From NCBI GenBank assembly GCA_021846725.1, contig JAJZWK010000032.1, forward strand, positions 1-13,998: 13,998 nucleotides of DNA, read 5' to 3'. This stretch comes from Actinomycetes bacterium (lineage in GTDB: Bacteria; Actinomycetota; Acidimicrobiia; Acidimicrobiales; JAMCPL01). The position numbers and the translations under genes are program-made. This document shows positions 1 through 7,400 of the stretch, in pieces. Positions within the stretch are counted from its first letter, which is position 1. Every line of letters begins with the position of its first letter. The notes below the pieces were generated by a model. The model was given only the letters and a program-made list of their open reading frames with translations, searched no databases and was not told the origin of the DNA.

Positions 1-23
1 GCGGTCATAGGTCATAGCTCCTC
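1..23 (-). promoter_or_regulatory. Ribosome binding site and possible start of the next minus-strand gene
   Basis: On the minus strand a GAGGAG motif (23-18) is followed nine bases later by an ATG at 8-6, with the frame open to the window edge (ATG ACC GC). A second ATG at 15-13 lies only two bases from the motif, which is too close for normal initiation. This may be the start of the gene downstream of glpK. Only two complete codons are visible, so the product cannot be named. The strong Shine-Dalgarno-like motif at good spacing is the only support. Confidence 0.35.
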
Positions 24-88
24 AATGCACAGTATTTACCTAGGTTACAAATTGGTGGTTGATTACTAAAATGGCGGTAGTATGTCAT
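5..88 (-). CDS. Possible 27-codon small ORF downstream of glpK
   Basis: An ATG at 88-86, preceded by an AGGA motif three bases upstream, opens a frame of 27 codons (MTYYRHFSNQPP...). Its TGA stop overlaps the candidate ATG of the next gene (8-6) in an ATGA arrangement, which would couple the two. The peptide resembles no family I recognise. A frame this short can occur by chance, and the start lies inside a direct repeat that copies the next gene's start region. It could be a leader peptide or nothing. Confidence 0.15.
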   Translation of the reverse strand: MTYYRHFSNQPPICNLGKYCALRSYDL

Positions 89-108
89 AGTTCCTGTCTG
101 TCCATATT

Positions 109-1713
109 TTATTGCAGTCTATCTTTGTTGTGAGACCATGCAAGAGATCTCTCCAGAGCCAATTTCCAGCCCCGATATCCTACATCGTACGAATCTCTTT
201 CTTGTCCGGGTTGCATGTGCACGTCCAGCGCCCACATTGCTCTTATCTCATCTAAATTACTGTACACTCCCGTGCCCAACGCAGCTATTTCAGCAGCTCC
301 AAGTGCAGTACATTCGGTATTTACCGGACGCATTACGGGGATACCCAGCTGATTAGCCTGTATCTGCAGTAGCTCGTTTGAAGCGCTGACTCCCCCATCT
401 ACTCTCAGTTGATCAACCAGGTAGACGGACTGCGTGGTGTTGCTGGAGTCCTTTTCAGAGTCTCGTATGTGTTCTATTATGTCTCTTACTTGGTATGCTA
501 TGGATTCTAGTGTAGCTCTTGCAAGATGCTCTCTGGTGACTCCCTGCGATATTCCTATTATGGTTCCACGTGCATGAGGATCCCACCAAGGGCTGCCCAA
601 TCCACTGAAGGCTGGCACTATGTACAATCCATTCGAGTCTGTTACCCTGGATGCCAGTAATGAGATTTCGGATGCATGTTCTAGAATATTCAACTGGTCA
701 CGAAGCCATTGAATGGTAGCTCCGGTAGAGAATATCGACCCTTCCAGTACATAGCTGACGCGCGTGGTGCCAGTTGGCTCAGCACTGGTTGGCTCAGCAC
801 TTTGAACGTGCTTATCACCCAAATCCCATGCTACCGAGGCTATCAGACCATCAGGTATCTGTGCCTCTTGTGCGTCCAGTAGAGAATCACCAGTATTGAT
901 CAGTACAAAGGTACCAGTTCCGTAGGTTGCTTTAGCCATACCTGCGTGATAACAGCCGTGGCCAAAGAGCGCTGCTTGCTGGTCGCCAAGAACGCCTCCG
1001 ATCCTGATTCCGTTTAGATCATTCCCCAACACGGTGCCATCCAGCTCACCCAATACCCCACAGGATGGTACTACTTCAGGTAACCAAGATTCTTTTACAG
1101 AGAACATGTCGCATAGTTCATCAGACCATGCCATATTGTGTATGTCGTACAGCATTGTTCTACTCGCATTAGATGGATCGGTTGCAAAGACTCCCCCAGT
1201 ATTCCCTCCGGTCAAACACCATATAATGTATGCATCTACAGTACCGAATGCGAGGTTTTTCGCAGTAGTACTCACTGCGTTGTCGAGTAGCCACTTGATT
1301 TTGGTTGCAGAGAAATATGGGTCTATTAGGAGACCAGTACTTCGTCGGATGTCTTCGCCATATTTGGAGTTCTTGAGCTCTCTGCAGTAATCGGTAGTCC
1401 GGCGATCTTGCCATACTATGGCGTTGTACAGTGGAAGGCCGCTGGCGCGATCCCAGCAAACAATGGTCTCCCGTTGGTTGGTAATGCCCAGTGATAATAT
1501 ATTCAAATCGAGTTCTACGCATTCGCTACTCACACTGCTCAGTACTTCGAAGGAGAGATCTCTGAGTTCCAGGGGATCCTGCTCTACCCAACCAGGTTGT
1601 GGGTAATAACTATGCAGCTCGCGGTATTGCACTTTGAGGATCTGACCGCTTAGATCGAAAACAATAGCTCTTACACCTGTCGTACCTACGTCAAGTGCCA
1701 ATATTACGTCCAA
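109..1713 (-). CDS. glpK: Glycerol kinase
   Basis: The predicted enzyme phosphorylates glycerol with ATP to sn-glycerol 3-phosphate in the cytoplasm, feeding glycolysis and lipid synthesis. It belongs to the FGGY kinase family. The N-terminus has the phosphate-binding LALDVGTTGVRA (residues 5-16), followed by GITNQRET, the substrate-region NAIVWQDRRT, the GVLGDQQAALFGHG motif, YGTGTF, YVLEGSIFSTGATIQWLRD, the FSGLGSPWWDPHARG motif and the C-terminal DGGVSASNELLQ. The start is TTG, with GGAGG six bases upstream; an ATG five bases upstream is out of frame and stops after four codons. At 534 residues it is somewhat longer than the usual 500 or so. Part of the excess is a loop before YVLEGS, around residues 300-318, that contains a duplicated SAEPT. 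It follows the B12 genes after a 354-base gap, so separate transcription is likely. Confidence 0.95.
   Translation of the reverse strand: MDVILALDVGTTGVRAIVFDLSGQILKVQYRELHSYYPQPGWVEQDPLELRDLSFEVLSSVSSECVELDLNILSLGITNQRETIVCWDRASGLPLYNAIVWQDRRTTDYCRELKNSKYGEDIRRSTGLLIDPYFSATKIKWLLDNAVSTTAKNLAFGTVDAYIIWCLTGGNTGGVFATDPSNASRTMLYDIHNMAWSDELCDMFSVKESWLPEVVPSCGVLGELDGTVLGNDLNGIRIGGVLGDQQAALFGHGCYHAGMAKATYGTGTFVLINTGDSLLDAQEAQIPDGLIASVAWDLGDKHVQSAEPTSAEPTGTTRVSYVLEGSIFSTGATIQWLRDQLNILEHASEISLLASRVTDSNGLYIVPAFSGLGSPWWDPHARGTIIGISQGVTREHLARATLESIAYQVRDIIEHIRDSEKDSSNTTQSVYLVDQLRVDGGVSASNELLQIQANQLGIPVMRPVNTECTALGAAEIAALGTGVYSNLDEIRAMWALDVHMQPGQERDSYDVGYRGWKLALERSLAWSHNKDRLQ
772..801. repeat. 15-base tandem repeat, two copies, in glpK
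   Basis: Two adjacent 15-base units (772-786 and 787-801) differ only at the first base; the shared part is GTTGGCTCAGCACT. In the GlpK frame they encode SAEPT twice, in an extra loop just before the conserved YVLEGSIF segment. The period is a multiple of three, so the frame is kept. Confidence 0.85.
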
Positions 1714-1719
1714 CCCATA

Positions 1720-1724
1720 CCTCC
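1720..1724 (-). promoter_or_regulatory. glpK Shine-Dalgarno sequence deciding a TTG start
   Basis: The minus strand reads GGAGG at 1724-1720, six bases before TTG at 1713-1711. This spacing fits the TTG start, after which the FGGY signature LDVGTTG begins at residue 7. The ATG at 1718-1716 is out of frame. Confidence 0.75.
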
Positions 1725-1828
1725 GGGTAGCAATTGTCGTTCAGTGGAATCGTCTGAATGTTTACCTATTCTGGGTGGCGGTAGAGTTACCATAGTGCCA
1801 CATTAACAGATTTTTCATCGACTGATCC

Positions 1829-1857
1829 TATATGGTGGTCTATCACTTGAATGTCAT
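1829..1857 (-). promoter_or_regulatory. Candidate glpK promoter
   Basis: On the minus strand ATGACA (1857-1852) resembles a -35 box. CATATA (1834-1829) resembles a -10 box after a 17-base spacer, which would give a leader of roughly 105 to 110 bases before glpK. The -35 box lies inside an 18-base repeat that recurs 92 bases upstream. Matches to the consensus are partial, so this is tentative. Confidence 0.25.
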
Positions 1858-1884
1858 GCCACTGCAACCTTTCAGTCCTTCATC

Positions 1885-1903
1885 CCGTTGCAACCATCAA
1901 CGG
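1885..1903. promoter_or_regulatory. Perfect 6-base inverted repeat, possible operator
   Basis: CCGTTG (1885-1890) and CAACGG (1898-1903) are perfect inverted arms around a 7-base spacer. The repeat lies about 30 bases upstream of the candidate -35 box for glpK. It could be a regulator site, but arms of six bases also occur by chance. Confidence 0.25.
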
Positions 1904-1928
1904 ATAAGGCGGATAAGGCGGATGAGGT
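1902..1928. repeat. 9-base tandem repeat, about three copies, intergenic
   Basis: GGATAAGGC at 1902-1910 repeats exactly at 1911-1919, followed by a degenerate third unit GGATGAGGT at 1920-1928. It is noncoding, yet its period is still a multiple of three, as in the coding repeats of this window. Confidence 0.7.
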
Positions 1929-2067
1929 AGTGTACTGCTTGAATATTATGCCACTACTGTCAGCCACTGCTATCACCCCCGAAGATCCGCTTTATTGGGT
2001 TACATGGGGTGACCATATAGGGTGGGTACATCAGTTAATTAGTAGTTGGATTATGCAGCAGGATGTT

Positions 2068-4443
2068 TTATTCTGTCATGGGTCGAGTCATGGGTCGGGG
2101 AGATGGGAGCTGTCGAACGATAGCTACTAATGTTGTAGGGTCGAAATTACTCACATCAATCAGCGATGCCCCCATAGCCTCTGCAATGCCGGAAGCCAAC
2201 CTGAGCATGTCGCTATCGTCTGATGTATCTACCATGATGCAGTGCTTTTTTGATGCCTTGATAGAGAGTGCTGCTTCAATAGCTTCTCTATATGGGTCCA
2301 TCCCGCTTGGAGCATAGGTAGCGTGGCCGTCGCTCAATAGGATGATAGTCGGGATATACCCCTTTAGTATTGTCTGGTCAGCTAATTCTCCAGCCATCAA
2401 AATTCCCTGTGCCAGAGGCGTTCTTCCACCAGTCTCGACTGCGCTTATCCGAGTCCTGGCTACCTCAAGGCTTCCTGTGGGCTGAAGGATTACTTTTGCA
2501 CCAGTTTCTCGAAAAGATACCAGTGCCACCTTTTCTCTCTTCTGGTAGGAGGAGTACAACAGCGATTCAATGATTGAGCGGGCTATGTTGATGCGGTTGT
2601 TCAAGCCCATCGAGCCGGAAGTGTCTAGGCATATAATGGACACACCGGGATAGGTAGTTTTAGATCGGCTAACCATTAGATCTTCGTGATTGAGTTGAAT
2701 CGCCAAGGTTCGTTCAGGATCTTTGGGCAGATGGTTTTGATCGTGTCGTACAGAAAGGTCATTTACAGAGTTGCATATAGTATCCTTTATGGTGCGGGTG
2801 CCTGTGGCATTACGTATAGCAGCCCTGTCTATACTGGCTATTAGAGAAATGGGATTTGACCTTTGTTGAGCAGTTGCTGCTTTCAGGGGTATTGGGCTTA
2901 TTCGGCGACCAGAGGAACCTCCAGATGGCATAATCGGAGGAGTACTAGAACGATTGAAGAGATGCTGCGGGTTGTCGGTTGAGTGATTATCCAGCTTTCT
3001 GGCAGGGTCGTTGGCAATGGATGAAAAGTCCAGATTACCTTTTATTGCTATGTATCTCTTTAGTGAAGAGTGCTGTTCTGGGTAATCGCTGTTGTCGTTG
3101 GAGTTGTTGTCGTTGGAGTTGTTGCTGTTGGAGTTGTTGCTGTTAGAGTTGTTGTCGTTGGAGTTGGAGTGATTATTGGTAGATTGGCCATTATAAGGTG
3201 AATCCTCCATGTCATCGAGTGGTTCTTCGATAGAGGAAAGTACAGAAGATGATCCGAAGGAAGAGGGAGTCATGCCGGTTGGTATGGTACCAGAAGGAGT
3301 AGCCTTTGAGGAATGGGTGGTGGAATCGATCGGAGAAGTACCCAAAGCAGTAGAGGTGCGGTTGGAGGATATGGTAGCCGGTGAGTGACTGGAGGCAGCT
3401 TCAGAGGAGGCCGAAGCAGGGACGACAGTAGAGTGGACAGAGTCAGAATGACTGGAAGCAGGAGAATGGCTGTTAGGGTAAGTAGATGAATCACTAGGAG
3501 TAGGCACGGTAGAAACGTCAGAGGCACCAGAGGCACCAAAGGTGGCATTGAGGGCATCTTCCATCTCTTCAGGGGATATATAGTCATCTTTTAGAGGGTC
3601 ACGTTTACGGCGGTGCGTTAGGGCCATCAACGCTACCGTCCTCACATCATCTACAGAGGTCTCATCTCTTTCTTCGAATCCTGCCAATGCAGCGGCTGCT
3701 TTTGCACATGTAATATCACCTCGCATACCGCTGAGCGATAGATGGGCGCAGAGAGAGGATATACCGTCTATTAAATCTTCATTGATAGTAGCTGGTCTTG
3801 CCATGGAAATTCTATGCGCAAGCATATGCTCTTCTTCTGCAAATGCACTGGTGAAACTGGCAGGATCCCTATCGAATTCTATGCGTCGCTTCACGATAGC
3901 CGATCGGGTAGATGCATCTGTAGGTGATAATACCTGGACACATAGCCCGAATCTATCGAGCAATTGAGGTCTCAGGTTTCCTTCTTCCGGATTCATGGTA
4001 CCAGCAAGGATGAACCTGGATGGATACGAAGTAGATATGCCGTCACGTTCTACCCTTACCACTCCACTGGCTGCAGCATCCAGAATGATATCGACTAGGT
4101 GATCCGGTAACAGGTTCACTTCATCTACATATAGGATACCGTTATTTGCCCTAGCCATTATACCGGGTAAATGCCGCTTGGATCCCTCTTTGATAACATG
4201 CTCTATATCAATGGTGCCTGCCAACATGTCCTCGGTAGCTCCCACCGGTAATTCTACAAATGTCCCATCAAATGGAAGCAGCTTGGCAAAACTACGTACC
4301 ATGGTAGATTTGGCACTTCCCTTCTCTCCAATTGCAAGTACGCCACCTATTGAGGGATCGACAGCGGTTGTTATCAAGGCGGTCTTGAGTTGATCCATTC
4401 CCAGCAGTGCAGTAAACGGAAATAAAAACGTATCTTTCATCAT
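2068..4443 (-). CDS. chlD: Fused ChlI-ChlD chelatase AAA+/VWA subunit, probable cobaltochelatase partner of CobN
   Basis: This is a fusion of the two ATPase-side subunits of the Mg/Co chelatases. Numbering residues from an ATG at 4458, the AAA+ domain has Walker A GEKGSAKST (44-52), Walker B ILYVDEVNLL (108-117), the AGTMNPEEG motif and the LLDRFGL arginine-finger region. The VWA domain has the MIDAS motif DTSGSM (612-617), GGRTPLAQG and LLSDGHAT. Between them lies a low-complexity linker (about 308-460) rich in Ser, Thr, Pro and then Asn. The start at 4443 is chosen because its ATG overlaps the cobN TGA (ATGA) and is followed closely by the family-typical PFTALLGMDQLKTAL. An in-frame ATG at 4458 is preceded by GGAAGG with no spacing. 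Direct linkage to cobN in a cob cluster points to cobalt insertion into hydrogenobyrinic acid a,c-diamide. A magnesium chelatase role is less likely because no chlorophyll genes are seen. Confidence 0.88.
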   Translation of the reverse strand: MMKDTFLFPFTALLGMDQLKTALITTAVDPSIGGVLAIGEKGSAKSTMVRSFAKLLPFDGTFVELPVGATEDMLAGTIDIEHVIKEGSKRHLPGIMARANNGILYVDEVNLLPDHLVDIILDAAASGVVRVERDGISTSYPSRFILAGTMNPEEGNLRPQLLDRFGLCVQVLSPTDASTRSAIVKRRIEFDRDPASFTSAFAEEEHMLAHRISMARPATINEDLIDGISSLCAHLSLSGMRGDITCAKAAAALAGFEERDETSVDDVRTVALMALTHRRKRDPLKDDYISPEEMEDALNATFGASGASDVSTVPTPSDSSTYPNSHSPASSHSDSVHSTVVPASASSEAASSHSPATISSNRTSTALGTSPIDSTTHSSKATPSGTIPTGMTPSSFGSSSVLSSIEEPLDDMEDSPYNGQSTNNHSNSNDNNSNSNNSNSNNSNDNNSNDNSDYPEQHSSLKRYIAIKGNLDFSSIANDPARKLDNHSTDNPQHLFNRSSTPPIMPSGGSSGRRISPIPLKAATAQQRSNPISLIASIDRAAIRNATGTRTIKDTICNSVNDLSVRHDQNHLPKDPERTLAIQLNHEDLMVSRSKTTYPGVSIICLDTSGSMGLNNRINIARSIIESLLYSSYQKREKVALVSFRETGAKVILQPTGSLEVARTRISAVETGGRTPLAQGILMAGELADQTILKGYIPTIILLSDGHATYAPSGMDPYREAIEAALSIKASKKHCIMVDTSDDSDMLRLASGIAEAMGASLIDVSNFDPTTLVAIVRQLPSPRPMTRPMTE
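2075..2098. repeat. 12-base tandem repeat at the 3' end of chlD
   Basis: Units at 2075-2086 and 2087-2098 share GTCATGGGTCG and differ only in the last base. They encode the duplicated RPMT at the extreme C-terminus (PRPMTRPMTE), just before the stop codon. Confidence 0.8.
3091..3165. repeat. 15-base tandem repeat, five copies, in chlD linker
   Basis: Five contiguous 15-base units start at 3091, 3106, 3121, 3136 and 3151. The consensus is GTTGTCGTTGGAGTT, and units 3 and 4 carry GCTGTT in place of GTCGTT. They encode an Asn/Ser/Asp pentapeptide ladder within residues 431-456 of the fused ChlI-ChlD protein, between the ATPase and VWA domains. Slipped-strand expansion of a flexible linker is the simplest explanation. 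Confidence 0.9.
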
Positions 4444-7400
4444 GTTTCTTCTGCCCATCCTTCCGTCTCGAGTAATCCCATACGCAACGCCTCCAACGCT
4501 TCATCAGAGGGATTCCACATCTCTCGTCTTGCTGCTTCAAGCAGCCGATTGACGATAGATGCCAGTGCCCACGGATTGGATCTTTTGAAAAAATCCCTTA
4601 CCTCTTTATCAGCTACATACGATTCAGCCAGTTTATTGTACATCCAGTCGTCGATTACGCCAGCTGTTGCATCGTAACCAAACATGTAATCGACGGTGGC
4701 TGCCATTTCAAATGCACCCTTGTACCCATGTTCCATCATTGCATCTATCCATTTCGGGTTGACCACTCGTGTCCTTACCACCCTGGCAACTTCTTGGGCA
4801 AGGTCTCGTACTTTGGGATGGTCAGGAACAGAGCTGTCGCCAAAGTACGATTTCGGGGCACTTCCCCTGAGCATTCGAATAGCTGCTATCAACCCCCCAT
4901 GATCCTGGAAATAGTCGTCTGAGTCAAATATGTCGTGTTCGCGGTTGTCCTGATTCTTTGCTGCTATGTCGATTGACGATAGACGATGCTCTAAATCTTC
5001 AATGGCATAGCTGGCGTTCACGTCGGAATCCATCCATGATTTGCTACCCCGGTGAGAAGCGTATGCGTAGCTGCTGCGTTCCAGGTAGAGTACGGCCAGA
5101 TCGTCAGGCGACATCCATTTGCCCGATTCTATGTAGTCGAGAACTCCACTTCCGTATGCACCGGGTTTCGGACCAAACACCCTGGCAAGGTCGGCATCTG
5201 AGGACTTCAGTGGATTGAGCTCTGTTGGTTCATCTAGTGCAGAAACCATTGCAACTGCATCATTGAACATAGCAATAAGATTAGAGAACGCATCCCTGAA
5301 GAAACCAGACACTCTTAGTACTACGTCTACTCTGGGTCTTCCCAGCTCTTCCAGAGGTATGATATCTAGGTCAATTATCCTCCCTGACTCGGCATCCCAT
5401 TGTGGACGGACACCGATGAGTGAAAGGGCTTGTGCTATGTCGTCACCGCTGGTACGCATTACTGCAGTACCCCATACGACTATTGCTACTCTAGTCGGGT
5501 ACTTACCCTCTTCGGCCATATAGCGCTCTATCAGAGATTGTGCCAGCATGGAGCCGGTCTGATAAGAGTACTTTGACGGTATAGCCCTTGGGTCACATGA
5601 GTAAAAATTACGTCCGGTAGGTAGGACATTGGCCATACCCCTACTCGGGGCACCGGACGGGCCAGGCATTACAAATTCTCCATTCAGGGCCTTTAGGACG
5701 GCGTCAATCTCACCTCCGGTAGCTCTCAAGTTTGGTACCAGTTTGGTCGCTATCCAATCCAGAACAGAATGAAGGGTTCTGTTGCTGATCAATTTCTCCC
5801 AAGATGTATGTTCATTATTGGCATCTACTGGCCTACCTGCGGCTAAGCTGTTATCTACATTCCAATTATTGGATTGCATAGCTATCAGCAGTCTGTGGGC
5901 TAGTTTCTTGATATCCTTGTCAAGGCTATTCTCGATATTTCCAGTTATTCCCTCTTCCAATGCTCTTTCTATTGCATCGTATAGTGATGGCATGTTACCT
6001 TGCGGTAGGCGTGCAATAGCCATAATCATATCTATTTCGGAATCGCCTGTGGGCGCCTCGCCTAGAATATGTAGGCCACCTCGTATTTGCGCATCTTTTA
6101 TTTCACAGAGATAACCGTCTATGGCTGGGATGATGTCATTGAAATCCTCAGAGTCTTTGTCTACGATGTCACTCTCATTTAATTCCATATCACGATGTAT
6201 CTGCTCACTGATCATGAGTTCGGTGATTTCCTCACGAATCTGCGGTAATTTTGCAGGGTCGAGTAGCTGATTTTTGGCATATTCATCCAGCAATGATTCC
6301 AAACGGGCCATATTTCCATAGAGGTCCGCATTGGTCAACGGTGGCACCATGTGATCTATGATAATTGCATGGCTTCGTCGTTTTGCCTGTATTCCTTCAC
6401 CGGGATCGTTTACTATGAAGGGATAGATGAGTGGTAGCGATCCCAACACTGCATCCGGATAGCATTGTGCAGATAGCCCTGTCCCCTTTCCGGGCAACCA
6501 TTCCAATGTCCCGTGTTTGCCCATATGTATAATTGCATCTGCTCCCCAGATTCTATCCAGCCACCTGTAAAAAGCGAGATAGTGGTGTGTAGGTGGAAGG
6601 TCGGGTGAATGATATATGGATACCGGATCATCACCGAATCCCCTGGGTGGTTGTATGGTGACTATCACGTTTCCAAAGTTGAGGCCGGAAAATTCAAAAT
6701 ACCCTAATGGTGGCAGAGGTTCTCCCCACTTTTCGATCATCTGTTGTTGAAGGACTGGATCTAGTGAACTGAATATGGATTTATAGATCTGAACGTCCAT
6801 GGTCCATTTCGAGATATATCGTTCAGCATGGTCGGACAACTCTGTAGCGTTATCAACTGGGTCGTTCTCCCTAAAAGGACCTGCAGTACCACCTGAACTG
6901 TTTGTTTGCTTGTATGAGCTGCTTGCATACGATCCAGATAGTTCCATTCCTGTAGTGTATTCTCTGTATTCTTCCGGACTGAGAGATGCCGCTAGCTGGT
7001 GCATAAGGTCATCACCTGACTCCGGAATACCCGTCAAATAATATCCATTTGCTAGCATGGCCTTCATCAATTTCAATACTGAACGAGGCGTATCGAGACC
7101 GACTGCATTACCAAGCCTACTCAAACGGGTGGGATAGGCGGATAGGACTATAGCTATCCTCTTCTGGCTGGGGTGTAATTTTCTTAGTCTGGCTATCTTG
7201 TGTGCGATAGAGGCAACTCTTGTCACGCGATCGGGAATACAGCGGTACGCAGCCAATGGGGCACCTATGATTTCATCTTCGTCTATGATTTCTTTGAATG
7301 AGAAGGGTACTGTTGTAATACGTCCGTCCACCTCTGGCATAGCAACCGATACTGCTGCATCGAGGGGCTGTAGTCCAAGAGAAGAGTTTTCAAACTCCTC

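Larger units (their letters stand above)
1..95. repeat. Imperfect 22-base direct repeat, two copies 73 bases apart
   Basis: Positions 1-22 and 74-95 match at 18 of 22 bases. Both begin GCGGT and both contain GTCATAG followed by TCCT after one variable base. On the minus strand each copy reads as a purine-rich AGGA-type motif followed by CTATGA, so the repeat duplicates a ribosome-binding-site plus ATG cassette. The stretch also holds the gap downstream of glpK. I see no clear hairpin terminator in it. Confidence 0.5.
1846..1955. repeat. Imperfect 18-base direct repeat upstream of glpK
   Basis: The copies at 1846-1863 and 1938-1955 agree at 16 of 18 bases (CTTGAAT, then two variable sites, ending ATGCCACT) and start 92 bases apart. 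Both are noncoding. They could be paired binding sites for a glpK regulator or an old duplication; the sequence does not decide. Confidence 0.45.
1714..2067. other. 354-base gap between chlD and glpK
   Basis: No convincing gene lies here. A plus-strand frame starting at a TTG at 1888 runs into the antisense of chlD and looks accidental. The gap holds a candidate glpK promoter, an inverted repeat, a 9-base tandem repeat and an 18-base direct repeat, listed separately. I see no strong intrinsic terminator after chlD; the best stem near 2010, ATGG/CCAT, is too short. The gap probably separates the B12 operon from glpK. Confidence 0.6.

Noticed and set aside
1034..1390. Plus-strand ORF of 118 codons
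   Set aside because: It is fully antisense to conserved glpK motifs and resembles no family.
1720..2067. Riboswitch or RNA gene upstream of glpK
   Set aside because: I could not find a B12-box-like motif, a long stem or tRNA-like structure; short inverted repeats alone are not enough.
1888..2130. Plus-strand 80-codon ORF in the chlD-glpK gap
   Set aside because: It starts at a TTG without a convincing ribosome binding site, includes a 9-base tandem repeat, and ends antisense to the chlD 3' end.
3270..3587. Minus-strand Leu/Pro-rich ORF of about 105 codons
   Set aside because: It is an alternative frame of the low-complexity Ser/Thr linker of chlD; composition explains the absence of stops.
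5215..5523. Plus-strand ORF of 102 codons, and similar ones across 4696-8532
   Set aside because: All are antisense to cobN, whose frame carries clear family motifs throughout.
6853..6870. Possible sixth copy of the cobC-cobQ repeat inside cobN
   Set aside because: It shares TCAACTG and GTCGTTC but lacks the middle of the core, and the GACATC block is absent; chance similarity is likely.
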